Positions 21,827-34,077 of a stretch of DNA of 64,000 bases are shown piece after piece; the stretch's first letter is position 1, and the number at the start of each line of letters is the position of its first letter. The DNA comes from Ophiobolus disseminans. Taxonomy: Eukaryota > Ascomycota > Dothideomycetes > Pleosporales > Phaeosphaeriaceae. The position numbers and the translations under genes are program-made. Where the stretch lies: positions 155,502 through 219,501 of the forward strand of contig MU006220.1 of the NCBI GenBank assembly GCA_010093685.1, read 5' to 3'. The notes under the pieces were generated by a model, which saw nothing but the letters and a program-made list of their open reading frames with translations, made no database searches and had not been told where the DNA came from.

Positions 21827-23325
21827 AAGCCGAGTCGAAGACTAAAAAAGATTGAGAATAAGTTGCTGGCGTTAGAGAAGTACATGGCGGACTTGGTCAA
21901 TTCAGTAGCTGGCAAGGTGACAGCAAAGGTTGAAAAGAGACAGGATGGCGCGTTGGAACAATACAACGTCTTTGAGATTCCGGAAATTGTGGACCCAACA
22001 CTTAACCTCTTCCTCCTATGTCTAGAAAGACTGCAGAGTACGGTCATCGAGTGCATACGCTACATCGCCAACACGCTACCCGCTGAAGTTTCTGTCGCAC
22101 CAGTCGAAATCGCACTTCCCGATATCACCATCCCGACCCTTGATTCTGTAAACACAGACAAGCGATCCACCACACCATCCATTGAAAAGCTTCTCATCAA
22201 CATGAACAACTACCTCCAACAACTCGAATCCCTCCAAACCTCCCTACTCCTCGCATCTAACCGCCCACCAACCCCCGACCCGCAGAAACGACAACTCCTC
22301 CCTCCCACCACTTCAGACACCTCCACCCCAGACCTCCCCACTTACGCACAATCCCTCTCCTCCACCATATCCACCGCACTAGAACCTGGCTCAATGGTCT
22401 GGGCCCCTTACTCCACGACATCGCTGCACAAATCATGTCCTTCGATTCAGCTTCTCATCCGGAGCTTCCGACGGCGAATTTCGCTGGGTATGATGTGGGT
22501 AAGATTAGTGCTGCTGTGGATGAGTGGTTGGAGGAGTTGCAGGGACTTGTAGGGGAGGTACTTGGGCAGTCTTTGGAGGTGATGGGATTGGAGAGAGAAG
22601 AAGAGGGAGATGGGGAAAGAGGAGGGGAAGGAGATGAGGATGGGTTTACAGTGACTGAGGAAGAAGTGGAATTGGATACTATGTCACTGCTTGACGGTGA
22701 TAGCGATACACCATCTCAAGATTCCATGGATGAAGATAGCACGACGCCTGAGACAGAGTTCGACACCATCAATGTCAGCGAAAACGGTTTTCCGATTCAA
22801 GACCCCTCGGACGAAGATAGCACGATACCTGAGGTAGAATCCGACACTATCTCACGACTCGACGGCGACAGCGACACACCATCTCAGGATCCCTCCGATT
22901 TGGATTTTACGACGTCTGAGATAGGATCCGACAGCATCTTACCTCTCCCCCTCCCCCTCACTAACAACACCCCAGCCCCAGCTTCCACAGACGAGGACTC
23001 ATTCGCCGCCGCCATCCCCGCCGCCCTCCAACCCCCTAACCCCATTCCCACCCCAAATATCCCAGACACCTCCGCCGCAGACGCTTTCCCCTTCCTCACA
23101 GGCCCAGGCCCTGTCCTTTCTCCAGACGTACACATCGATTGGCCGGGACCCGATCATCCAGGCGAGGGCAATCTGGAACATATGCCGCCGCTGGTGGATG
23201 ATTTTGGGCCTGGGGATGAGGAGGGGGTTAGAGAGTGGTTTGAGAAAGTGGGGGAGGGAGGTGGTGATGGGGGAGGGAAGGAAGACGGGGGAGGGGAAAG
23301 GGGAAGAGGGGCGAAGTGGAGTTGA
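21827..23325 (+). pseudogene. Coding continuation downstream of AA11, broken by a stop and a frameshift
   Basis: Immediately after the AA11 stop the same frame runs open from 21827 to about 22390, with protein-like sequence (KIENKLLALEKYMADLV, ECIRYIANTLPAEVSVAPVE) and dibasic sites (EKRQ, DKRS, QKRQ) like those of the AA11 tail. Near 22390 the sensible reading moves by one base: frame two gives STALEPG, and the frame opening at 22390 gives LNGLGPLLHDIAAQIMS and continues to a stop at 23323-23325. The later part is acidic, with three imperfect ~29-residue repeats and a Gly-rich end. Explanations: the C-terminal half of a larger secreted AA11 protein reached by a 108-nt intron (21719-21826), a nonsense- and frameshift-broken gene, a separate gene with an unseen first exon, or an assembly error near 22390. 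No known domain recognised. Confidence 0.5.
22675..22929 (+). repeat. Three imperfect ~87-bp acidic coding repeats
   Basis: Units encoding DTMSLLDGDSDTPSQD, DTINVSENGFPIQDPS and DTISRLDGDSDTPSQD, each followed by a D/E-S/T-T-P/S-E segment, repeat with a period of about 27-29 codons. Their regular codon frame supports past or present protein coding. Confidence 0.75.
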
Positions 23326-24200
23326 GGAGGGAGGAAGGGGAAGGGGAAAGGGAGGAGGAGTGGGGTTGGTGGGCGATTGTAGGAGACTTAGGGGAGTGTG
23401 TTTGATGAGGAGGACGGGTTGGGAAGTTTGTGTTTGTTACCATCTCAGTGACCTACTTAGTGCCTACATCCATGTTTGAAATGTTACATTGCATGTTGTA
23501 TGAATGCTTTTGACAGTCTGTGTAAAAGCATACTATGAAGCGCAGCAGAAACGAAGTTATTCACCAACTTGAGATGTTATTACCACAGTGTGTATTAGAT
23601 TACACGTGTGATTATTTCTCTACGTGGCTGCGACTTTTCAAGAGGTACACGCGCTTTTGTGCGTTTCAGCATGTTCAATTCTACTGCTCTTCGCAGATGC
23701 GCAGGAGTCATGATTGTCGAATTGTGACATGCTGCCTAACTGGCAGAACGTTGGTTTGTCAGATCAATATCGGAAGGACGTGTTGAACTATCAAGAGCGC
23801 TGATTTCGCGATGTGGACGAGAGTGACCTGTGGTTAATCTAGAATCCTACGTCGTGTGTGAACTGCCTGCGAAAGGGTTTTCAATGCTTTGCATTAGATT
23901 ACTACCGGTAATGGATTTTCTCCGAAGCTGCCTCAAAGTTGGGTTGAAGAAAGATGGCATGACCTTGTCGGCGGTGGAGATGCATGCACAAGATCTCTCG
24001 CTTATCTGCCTCCCGAACCCGCCGATCTTGAACGCCTCTCAACTCCAGCCATCATTGCCATCACAAACAGTGACGTAGTCGCGAAACTCGACGCGCGCTA
24101 ATCGTCCAACATGGCATATGCAAATCCCCCTTTCAGCCCCAGGGGTCATTTCTCTTGTTCATCAGTGTATTCCAACCATAAAACTTGAAGGCCAATATTG
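23326..24200. other. Intergenic spacer upstream of the UVDE gene
   Basis: About 870 bp. Short ORFs (23535-23786, 23830-24078) have no recognisable features. The right part should be the UVDE promoter. Confidence 0.5.
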
Positions 24201-26625
24201 ATGCTACATTCCTTTCGTAGCACCGCCCTCCGCATCGCCTGTCGCGCGCCACGACAAACTTCATCGCTCTTTCAAAATTTTCGTACAAGCGCCTCTCTCC
24301 TAATCATGGCCAAGAGGAAGCGCTCTACAGCAGCCGCGGCGGCGGGAGAGTCCGAGGAAGCAAGTAGCAACCGGTCAAAGATACGCCATACTGAGGTGCC
24401 TTTGCCACCCAATGTCGCAGGAAACGCGCCGAAGGCGACGCGCCGCCAGTCCTCTCGTGGGGGCGCAGCTGCCACCACGAACCCCAACGTCAATCCCGAG
24501 GTGCTTGACGGGAAGATGGCTTTACGAGCTTCGCCTGATGGACACGAATCCGGCAATCCAGAGTCTCACCTGACATCAGATGTTCGCAATGGCGCCGTTG
24601 AGGAAGCACGCGCAGCAGCGAACGGGACAGCGGATATGGCGCCTTCAGCTGAGACGAACGGCGTCGGTGCCCCCACAAAAGCTGGTGTGCCTGCCGGCAA
24701 GGGCAAGCGAAAGAAAGCGCCCGCCCAGAACGTGAAAGTCGAAGACGAAGAAATCAATATCGGGGCCGTCAATGGTGTCGCAAAGAATGTCACCGACCCT
24801 ACTGAGAACAGCGGGATGGCTGGCGATCCTGAAGATGCCGAAGGCCTAGAGGAGGACTCAGTGGAAGTCAAGGAAGCCCTGTCAAGACCTCCACCTGTGA
24901 ATTCCGAATATCTTCCCCTACCTTGGAAGGGTCGGCTAGGCTATGTATGTGCACGTGTAACCACTATGCAGGTCCAGCTAACGAGACCAATAGGCCTGCC
25001 TCAACACGTATCTCCGCAGTTCCAATCCTCCCGTGTTCAGCTCCAGGACATGTCGTATTGCAAGCATCCTCGACCATCGCCATCCCCTGAAGGACCCCTC
25101 CCAGCCCGAGCATGCTACCAAGAACCGCCCAGATAAGGAACAACCCGCTGATGTGGCAAGAGGCATGCGATATGTCGAAGAACTAGGCCTCGCTAATGCG
25201 CGGGATATAATCAAGATGGTACGATGGAACGACAAGTACGGCATCAAATTTATGCGTCTAAGCAGTGAGATGTTCCCGTTTGCAAGCCACGACGAATATG
25301 GCTACAAGCTCGAGCCGTTCGCCGCAGACACACTCCGTGAAGTGGGTAAAGTGGTCGCCGAGCTCGGCCACAGGGTCACGACGCATCCCGGCCAGTTTAC
25401 GCAACTTGGTTCGCCTCGAAAACAAGTCATTGACAATGCCGTCCGAGATCTTGCGTATCATGACGAGTTGCTTTCGCTGTTAAAGCTACCACCACAGGAA
25501 AACAGAGACGCTGTCATGATTCTACATCTGGGTGGCGCTTATGGAGATAAGCCAGCCGCAATTGCCAGATTCAAGGAGAATTACGCAAAGCTTCCTCAAA
25601 GTGTCAAGAACCGTTTGGTCCTAGAGAACGATGATGTTGTGTGGTCTGTTCATGAGCTACTGCCCTTGTGCCAGGAGCTAAACATTCCTATGGTGCTTGA
25701 CTATCATCACCACAATATCATCTTTGATGCTACTCAAATTCGCGAAGGCACCAAGGATATCATGGATCTTTATCCTGCAATCCTCGAGACTTGGACGAAG
25801 AAAAGCATCACACCCAAGATGCACTATTCCGAGTCACGTCCAGAGGCCATTACACGCACCAAGCGTAGAAAGCACTCGCCTCGTGTGATGACGCTTCCTC
25901 CATGTCCAGACACGATGGATCTGATGATCGAGGCGAAGGACAAAGAACAAGCTGTGTTCGAGCTGATGCGGACATTCAAACTTCCGGGCTTCAATACGTT
26001 CAACGACATCTTGCCACATCAGAGACAAGACGAGAACAAACCCTGGAAGCCCAAGCCGAAGGCAGCCATCAAAAAGAGCAAGAAAAAGAAGACTGACGAG
26101 CTTGATGACGCAGAGGCGAAAATTGAAAAAGCCGAAGAAGAGGATGTCTCTCCTCCACCCGTACCAGAGGAAGAGGTAGGAATGGGTGGACCTGAGGGTC
26201 GAGTGTACTGGCCTCCGGGCATGGAGGACTGGCTTAGACCCCCAAAACGTATCGTCAAAAAGAAGGAAGAAGGTGCCGCCACACCGGCTAAGAAGAAGCG
26301 CAAGGCTGCAGGTGCTGGAGAGGAGGCATCGGTCACGAGTGAACCTGCCGCCCTGGATGAAGTTAAGACACCAGCCAAGAAGACAGCGCCCAAGCGGGCT
26401 GTAGGCTCAACGAAGAAGAAGGCGCCGAAATCCGCACCAACGCCCTCGCATTCTGATGAAGATGAAGGACTAAGCTCGCCCCCGCTTAGTGATGTGGGAA
26501 CGGACGACGAGGTTCCTGCCGTGCAGAAGCGAGCTGCGAGACCGACACCATCACGCAAGAAGTCGGGCAGGGCTACAGCCAAAGTAAGCTACAGGGAGGA
26601 AGACGCCGACGAGATGAGCTTGTAG
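24201..26625 (+). CDS. uve1: UV-damage endonuclease (UVDE/Uve1 family)
   Basis: Exons 24201-24944 and 24994-26625 (49-nt intron) encode 791 residues. UVDE enzymes nick DNA 5' to UV photoproducts and other lesions to start alternative excision repair. The conserved TIM-barrel core begins at about residue 245 (GRLGY joined by splicing to ACLNTYLR) and extends to about 555, with KFMRLSSEMFPF, HPGQFTQLGSP, ILHLGGAYGDK, LVLENDD, LDYHHHN and MHYSESRP, which supply the metal-binding His/Glu/Asp set. The N-terminus MLHSFRSTALRIACRAPRQ is basic, Ser/Arg-rich and acid-free, like a mitochondrial presequence; a second in-frame ATG at 24306 starts MAKRKRS, nuclear-signal-like. The C-terminal ~220 residues are Lys-rich and disordered. 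Confidence 0.95.
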
Positions 26626-29600
26626 GGGAATGTATCACTATCTTAGCAACTTCAATCATGAAGTCGGCGGTTGAATCCAATCGGCCCTTCACACATCGCT
26701 TCGTACCGTGAAGATCAACGGGCTTTCCTTTTGATATCGCTAACGGAAATGCTCCGATGCTCCTCGAATCCTACAGCCTTTCCCGCTCTATGTTCCCCGT
26801 TTGGGCTTATTGGATGGCGCAACCACTTCTCTACTACCCGTGAGGTCAACGGCGCTTCTATCTTTACGCTTTTCGCATCTGTAATATAGCAGACGTCGAA
26901 GTCCGACTTCCACCTTCCTGATCCGGCCTACCGCCCCACCATTCATGAACGCATGTTCGCTATCAGGCATCACTTACCACGAAGCTCAACAAAAGCAAAC
27001 AAGAACTTGCTCCCCTCGCAAGAATCGTTCCGCGTAACAGCAAGCCACAACAGTACTGTGAAGCATGGATGAACCCCCCTCCCCCCTCCATCACCACATC
27101 CCGTTCTTCTCGAACGTTATCGAAGCACGGCCCCTTACAGCGTGCCGCATATCCCGGCATATCCCTGCCAAACCGAACGTAGCCGAGGCATTCCGCTATC
27201 CTTCCAACCACGTTCTACTGCATATCCCACGTCTTGCCAGGCCCATCCGCCAGCAACCACATTGGCCCGTTGCCCTCTCAGGACCCCGCATTGCTGTGCA
27301 TAAGGGAAGCTATCGATTAAGCTATTGATGCATCTGCAGGTGCGGTGACTTGTACCTGCTGTCATGCGCGGTGTGCTGCAGGACGAAACCGGGTTACTGT
27401 GAAGGCTGGCTCGGGCTGCCTTGTAGGGAGGAGAAGCTAATATCGAAAGCTTCGGCGATGAGTGCAGTGTGGGATGTTCATCTGGCGATAGAACAGGGGA
27501 GAGGAATCTCGTCGTTCTAGACGGGCAATCATAGATAGCAGTTTGATAATGCGCCATGGTGGAGAAGATATTGAAGCCTAACGTGCCCCAATGTATATTC
27601 GCACTACAGTACGGGTATCCACCCCGAACGTTAATAGCAGACCATGCTTCGTACTATCCACCAATCACTATCCACTCCATCAGCGTCTTACTGTCTTTCT
27701 AATCGCATCGCCAGGCACACGATTCCAGACCTAACCCCCGATCCACAGCATCTTATGCACCTGCTCAAAAACGGCCAAGCGATAATACCATACACGCTAG
27801 CGCACCGAACCTTCGAAGACCTAAAGCTGCATCGGACATGTACCTCGATGCGCACAAGGCTGTGCAGATATGTATCCGCGGGAAGCGTACAGGGATACTG
27901 AGTCGGAGGGCGCTTTTCGGTGGCTTGGGGACTTTCGTGATTCGGAGCAGGCAGATGTTGTCTTTTTGCGGTGGTGGAAGGGGCGGTGTGGCGTGCGCCG
28001 CGCCCGGTTTCAAAAAATTTATGTTGATTGGCACTTGTGTAGCTGGCGGTTGCGGCGCGAAGTGGTCAACGGCGAAGCGAGTCGTGTGGGGATCCTTTCG
28101 GCGTGGTAATCTCGTCTAGTCTTGCTCGCGACGAGGTGCCAGTGCTTGGAAGAGACCGGCACGAGTGGATCACCGTTCGATACATCATGCCTGTGTCAGG
28201 TCGTGGGTCGGCACGTTGAGAGATAAGGCACCGAAGGAGGTTGGGAGCGCCTGGTTTGGGAAATTGCTGCTCGGTGGAAGGACCCGTACGACCCGAATGT
28301 ATTCTTGAAGGTTGGGTGCTTCGTAAGGAAGGGCAATGATGTTGCTATTGTTCGATCGTGATGGAAATCCTGCGGTGAGGTCAGAGGCTTGGAGGATACG
28401 AAGATGCAGTTGGGTAGACGAACCTGAAGGATTGGAGGAACCGTTTGGCGAATCCTTGGGAAGCTTGTGGTATGTATGGGAGAGGCACAGTTGTTGTATA
28501 TTTGTAGAAACATAGTCGTGTATTAGTATTTACATGCTAACTCAAAGATTCCTTCCGTATGAGGCACGGTTAATGTTTGATCTTGTATCAATTCCTGGAA
28601 GGAAAGACAGCCACAAAAGGCCGTGTCACACTTCGGTTCGTCCCACATATTCACGACGACCCCTAAGCACAGCACTGTGAATCCCAAGGAATGTTGATAT
28701 GCCTAACCACAGAATACCATAACGTGTCATTGAATTGAGGCCGTTGCAACCCACATGACCTGGAGGTCGGTAAGAATTATGCCTATCATTCCCAGTCGTC
28801 GACAAATGCTGAGAAGAGGTAAAAGAAAACACCTTGAACAAGATCCCGACACATTCGAAACAAGAGTCGGCAAACTTAAAGAAACCTTTGCACATGCCAC
28901 CGATCTTCTTTCACAGATTGATCAATAGCAGGAAAGTGTGTATATGCTTAAAGATCATGAAATATACGTTGGAAGCTACCTAGGTAAGAACGTCAACCTT
29001 GGAATGGAAATAGTTATTCAACGAACGCGTTTGTCTGCTGCTCTAGCATCACTTATAATTCAACACTATCACCGTACACACAACCAAATACCGAGAATTT
29101 GAAAGTGTAATAGACGTTTTGGTGGCCGTAGTAATCTGAGATCGAAAGAAAGATCACTCAGCAACGCTAGCTCGGCAGAGATTAGTCAGATTCAACCTTT
29201 CAATCATCATGATTCAACCTCGTCTTCAGACCTATGTCGTGCCTCAGGCACAACTTCACGTTACACAATTTAGTATCGATATGAATAATAACATGGATAA
29301 TTGCAACCGCGTTGGCATTGTTATCGCGTCGTTGCCTCGCTGTCACGTTCCCCTACGTCACCACTCTTCTAGCCTCCGCCAATCGCGTCTCCGCGGCACT
29401 TCAATCTCCTCCTCTCCCGCAACTACACCCAAACCAGGACTTTGAGCCGACACCGCCAAGACCCACCGTTTTTATGGCCCACACAAGCGATGTCACGTCC
29501 TCGAATTCCGCTCTCCCGTCTTTCAAGCCACTGTGGGAATCGTCGCAAGCGAAGTTGCGAGATATTTCGTCCCGCGGCACCACTCCGCAATACCCGTGTA

Positions 29601-29704
29601 ATGCATTGCCCCGGGTGGTGAGGAAACATGGAGTCTTACGTACGAGAAATTTCCCCAGATGTTCACTCGAAGACCCTGGGCGGGCATTGTACCCGATACG
29701 AGCC
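26626..29704. other. 3.1-kb gene-poor convergent region
   Basis: Unusually long for a gap between two convergent genes. I find no intact gene. At about 27786-28366 (plus strand) there are fragments of protein-like sequence in shifting frames, possibly a decayed gene. A TACCTAGGTA palindrome is at 28978-28987. The rest holds short, domain-free ORFs on both strands. Confidence 0.45.
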
Positions 29705-31360
29705 TCATCCGTCTCGTTTGTAGCCACTGCTTCTCCTCAGCCTGGGGCCGAATCTCACCAGTGCAAAGGGGATGCAAGCTCCCAGAACGCTCAAGCACCC
29801 GAGTAGTGTGCAAGCCCATTGAGGGCCCATTCCGCGGAACATTTGCACCGCGAAGAGAGGGAATGTGCCACCGAGGATGTACCTCAGTATGGCATTTGAA
29901 GCCATGGCGCTAGCACTGAAGAGCGGCCCGTATGTATCTGTGATATACATCATGCAAGACATGAAGATGAGCATGTTGCCAAATCCGAAGAAAGCTTCTC
30001 CAATTGTTGGTGCAATCCAGTGCACGCGGTATGCGGCAGACCAGCCGAACAGGAAGAGACCGACAGTAATGCAAGGACCGCCTATCATGGCCAACGGTAG
30101 GCGCTTCTCGGGTTTCAGTCGAGAGGTTGCGTGGTCAGGAGCAGGGTCCTTGTGTGCGACTGCTTCTCGCACGTGTGGTAGGTAGTATCCTTTGCTGAAG
30201 CAGACGATGCAAACGGAACCGACGATGACACCGACGCCCAATCCGAGGAACGTAAGGCCGGTTGAGAGGCTGTTGAAGCCATACTCTGCTTCGAAGACGT
30301 ATGGGAACGCGGCGAAGAAAGCGTATAGCAGTCCGAAGTTGAACGCGCTGTAAGCATTGAACGCAGCAATAATCGGTTCGGTGAGCAGCATGTGCATCGG
30401 CCTCGTGAGCGTCTTAGACGCATACGTGCTGAGCACCTTAGGCCACGACAGTCCTTCGGTAGGTGACTTTGGCAACGGCAGTTTGCGCTTCTTTGCACGT
30501 CGACGCAGCAAAACCGGCTTATAGGACTCAATATAAAACGGCGCAGGGATGATAACCAACACAACGGTGAAGAACAAGATCAACCACGACGTCCATCGCC
30601 AGCCTTCAGTCCCCGACACAGCAGCACCCAGCAACGGACCCACGGCTGGGCCAAAGAATGGCGTCGCAACATACAGCGACATGGGCCCTGAACGCTGCTC
30701 CGGCGGCCATATGTCGCTGAGCGTACCGGATCCCATGCTCAGACTCGGCGCAGCGAAGAAGCCAGCAAAGAACCGCAGGACTATCAATGCAGCCATGTTC
30801 GGCGCGAACCCAGTCCCCATGATGAACAGCGCGAAGATTGGAAGGCTGATGAAGATGACGGGTCGTCGACCGAATGTTTCGCTCAAGGGAGCAGCGAATG
30901 GACCACCGAAGGCAAGGCCGAGTTGGTACACGGAGAAGGCAAACGTCGCGATGACGCGCGTCGAGTTGAACTCTGACGCTGCCAGCTCGATACCAGGCGT
31001 GAAGACGGATGATGCGAACGTTCCGACGAAGGCAACTCCTGCTATCGTGTATGTCTGGAACCATTTCCTAGCCAGGGACCAGTTGTGAGGATTCAAAGGG
31101 TCGTCTGCGTTGTCCCAGTCGAGGGTAGTCGGCCGGTCCTGTGAGGATGCCGTCATTGCATTTTGCTGTGGATCTGGCGGTGTGTCTTTCTCTGGATCTG
31201 AATTTCCTTGCTGCGTCGCATTGTCTTGTTCTTCAACACTGTCAGTGGGAGGCCTTTTATCCGCAGAATCTTTGTCGGAGCCAGCGACACTCGGTGATCT
31301 CGTGGCTGCTGCAGTCGTCGCAGACCAACGGTTCGTTTGCGAGGCGCTCTGCTGTGTCAT
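29705..31360 (-). CDS. Major facilitator superfamily transporter, DHA1 drug/polyamine type
   Basis: A single exon of 551 residues. A ~100-residue Ser/Thr/Asp-rich cytosolic N-terminus ends in DWDNADDPLNPHNWS, the sequence preceding helix 1 in fungal DHA1 (Tpo1/Mdr1-like) proton antiporters. Twelve hydrophobic segments follow; the loop between helices 2 and 3 has the MFS motif A equivalent LSETFGRRPVIF, helix 4-5 has the SGTLSDIWPPEQRS region, and helix 5 has GPAVGPLLGAAVS. The C-terminus is short and basic. Such transporters export drugs, polyamines or secondary metabolites across the plasma membrane; the substrate cannot be told. I use the ATG at 31360 (MTQQSASQTN), not the ORF start at 31555, because the extension lacks family resemblance. 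Confidence 0.92.
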   Translation of the reverse strand: MTQQSASQTNRWSATTAAATRSPSVAGSDKDSADKRPPTDSVEEQDNATQQGNSDPEKDTPPDPQQNAMTASSQDRPTTLDWDNADDPLNPHNWSLARKWFQTYTIAGVAFVGTFASSVFTPGIELAASEFNSTRVIATFAFSVYQLGLAFGGPFAAPLSETFGRRPVIFISLPIFALFIMGTGFAPNMAALIVLRFFAGFFAAPSLSMGSGTLSDIWPPEQRSGPMSLYVATPFFGPAVGPLLGAAVSGTEGWRWTSWLILFFTVVLVIIPAPFYIESYKPVLLRRRAKKRKLPLPKSPTEGLSWPKVLSTYASKTLTRPMHMLLTEPIIAAFNAYSAFNFGLLYAFFAAFPYVFEAEYGFNSLSTGLTFLGLGVGVIVGSVCIVCFSKGYYLPHVREAVAHKDPAPDHATSRLKPEKRLPLAMIGGPCITVGLFLFGWSAAYRVHWIAPTIGEAFFGFGNMLIFMSCMMYITDTYGPLFSASAMASNAILRYILGGTFPLFAVQMFRGMGPQWACTLLGCLSVLGACIPFALVRFGPRLRRSSGYKRDG

Positions 31361-34077
31361 TATGTCTTGCAGAGGAGTGGAAAAACACAACAGTATCGCA
31401 GGCAGAGGGGCATCTTCACTGTTAACGTCGTCGACAGCAGCGTCGCGCCAGATTTTCCGTTGAGTGCGCCGCTGCGACGATGTGCAGTCAAAACACACGT
31501 CACTCCTCAATAGCGGAAGCCAAAAGCGCCGCACGACATGCCATTCTACATGCACAACTACACAATTCGGCGACTGACGTCCGATTTTGATGGGGCTCTA
31601 AGCGATCCTGGCTCCGATCTGCCTTAGAGCGCATCTTGTCGAGCTTATTTGGGTTTCTCAACTCAGATCTGAGGACAGATATGCGAGGACCCAGATCTCG
31701 CGGGTGAGGCTGAACTGCGGGACGCCAATGGCGGAGGCGCGCCCGCAACCCATGACGACAGACCTCGACGTAAGACTCCACAACTTCAAAGTTTGCGTCT
31801 CTTGAGGGCCAAAGGCTTCAAAGGCGATGTATGTCTGTGTGATGGGATGAGGATATGAAAGTGAATGAACATTGCGCTATACACAATGGCGCATTACCAC
31901 TCGAAACCCTGCTGGCGGCTATTGAGTGCCCATCAGAAAGAGGGATACAACACTGAAGCTTTCGTCGATTGGTTAGTGCGACTGAATCCAAGTGCATATT
32001 ATTGCACAAGTATCAGCTCCTCATGCTGCTTGAAGACAGAAAGATGCTATAGAGATACGCAAATGTGGGAATGCTGCTCAACCATGAGAAGTGGGCAAGC
32101 AAAACACCCCCGCGGCGTTCGGCCACAGCGAACGTGCGAGTCGTGCTGCGCACACTTGCTCCGTAGAAGATCTTCCCCCGTTGGCGACAGGTACAACCGT
32201 TCAAGCACTCTCTCAGCTGTCCCAGGCACCATCCAATGCCGATTCGTACATGGTAGCTGGTCCACGCGCGATCAACACCGCGAAAAAGCAAAAGCCCGAC
32301 AACGATTCATCATCCCATCCCATCCCCTACAGCATGAACAAGTATATCCGAGCCGGACTAATGCCTATCGCATGTCCAACCCGCTCACGTTGCCCGGTAC
32401 AATTGGTCCCATGTTGCTGGACCCCAATCCCGCTGTCGCCAGTAGGGGCGCTTGTGCCTGCCCTGGCATCCAACAGCCGTGTTCCTCGGAGAGGGCTGAT
32501 CGCTGCAAGCACGGAGATTGGAAGTGTAGTTCAACACAATGCGATTCAGCACGCAGCGGGTAAAAGCGAGTCTCCTCCTGAGCACATGTTTGAGTTTCAC
32601 AGCCAGACATACCTCGGGAAGAGTGTGGAGCGTGGGGTTAGCATCGTGTGTACGCTCGTTCCGCTCTCCCGTTCCGCATCGCTCAGCGAAACGACAAGGC
32701 GCATTTTACACTTTGCGCTGCTCCTGCAATTCCCCGCAAAGGCGTTAAATCTACTTTGCGCACCCGTAGACTATCGTGTTCGAGGTTAAAGTCGCGAACC
32801 CATACAAGACGCACAGCAATGTCACTGCGCCAAACTTTCCTCACAAACATACGTACCTGGCTGCGATCACAGCAGATCGTCTGAGTCGTCAGCCGGAGGG
32901 CGCCGACACGATGCCGTCCCATCGTGAACGGCAAGCACGCCAAAGGCCTTGGGCATCGCGCAGCGCAGCGCAGCGCGTACCCGAGTTAGCCGTACGCAAC
33001 GAGTGAGACAACAAATTGCCCAGTTCAGGACGGCGCTCCGCAGCCTGTCTTAGCAGATCGTCAGACAAGGTCGTAGTTGTGGCGCCCGCTTGTACTCTCC
33101 GAAATGTTCGGAGGCAAACGAGTGAGGCTCGGTGTGTCGTTGCGGCGACGGCGTCGCCGTGATGGGGTTCCCACCTACTAAGCACCCCCGCATCAGCACC
33201 CTATTTCCGCCGCTGTGCGTTGGCCAACCACAGGGTCAAACGTGCTGCGGTGCAAATGCTACACTCGGTGGTATTCCATGAATAGGTCTTCCTGTCTGTT
33301 TGCTACTGTTGCTGCAGTGGACCAGCTTCTGCAGTGTTGTAGGCCTGGAAGAGGGGGCGATCAGCAGGAGACATCAGCGGGGATGGGTGTTGGTTGTTCA
33401 AGCTGACCGGGCGCATGCGGAAGCATCACCACGCCTGAGGGTGGCTGCAGGGGCGGTCGCATTGCTGTGTTCAGTTGGGATTTGGACATGTGAACGTGGG
33501 CGCAGTTTGCTCTCTTCATCTGTGCAGGGCAGACTGGAACACGGATTTGGGTTATGTGTGAGGGGGCACGGTCGCAGCCTGAGAGCTGACCTTCTACCGG
33601 TGAGTTGGCGACGTCGAGGTGACGCTCTTGTGCCACCCTCGCCGTTTGGCCGGTAAAAGCCATCTGCCGGGTTCGCCTCGTGTATGCATGCGCTGCCAAA
33701 GGCTGCTCTGATGGACGCTGCTGATGACGATGATGAATGATGTCGCCGACAGTGCGGGACTGATTCAAGCAGTAAGCATTGCGCAGGAAGTGTGCTGCAG
33801 AGGGGCGGATGGAGTCGAGTTAAATTTGAATTTTTGCAGGGCTGCCTGCTTGTTACTGTGCTTTGGGGGTAGGAAAAAACCGGTATTCACGCATTCCTTC
33901 CGGTGCTGATACCCCATATCACAACGCAATATACAAACACCCCCACGAGGATATCATCAGGTCCCTTTTCCGCAACCAATGTAAACCCAACTTGCGCCTG
34001 CAAGATTCTTGAAACCACCCAATCGTATACATGTCATTAGCCCATATCCCGATCCTGAAAGATGCATATGCACGGTA
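31361..34077. other. 2.7-kb gene-poor region between the MFS and Zn2Cys6 genes
   Basis: Overlapping long frames on both strands (for example 31865-32563 and 32091-32789 plus) lack domain, splice or composition support. A short (CGCAG)3 repeat lies at 32959-32973. The left end is the MFS promoter; the right end is the transcription factor 3' flank. Confidence 0.45.

Noticed and set aside
29312..29913. Plus-strand ORFs near the MFS 3' end
   Set aside because: They overlap the antisense of the MFS coding exon or lie in its 3' flank without domains.
14487..31360. A secondary-metabolite gene cluster (LPMO, MFS and regulator as parts)
   Set aside because: No polyketide synthase, NRPS, terpene synthase or other backbone gene occurs in the window.
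31865..32789. Two overlapping 232-codon plus-strand ORFs
   Set aside because: Similar-length frames exist on the other strand; no domains, and Cys/Ser/Arg-rich low-information sequence.
32957..32977. GC-rich (CGCAG)n run as a possible regulatory element
   Set aside because: Only three copies; best regarded as a trivial short repeat.
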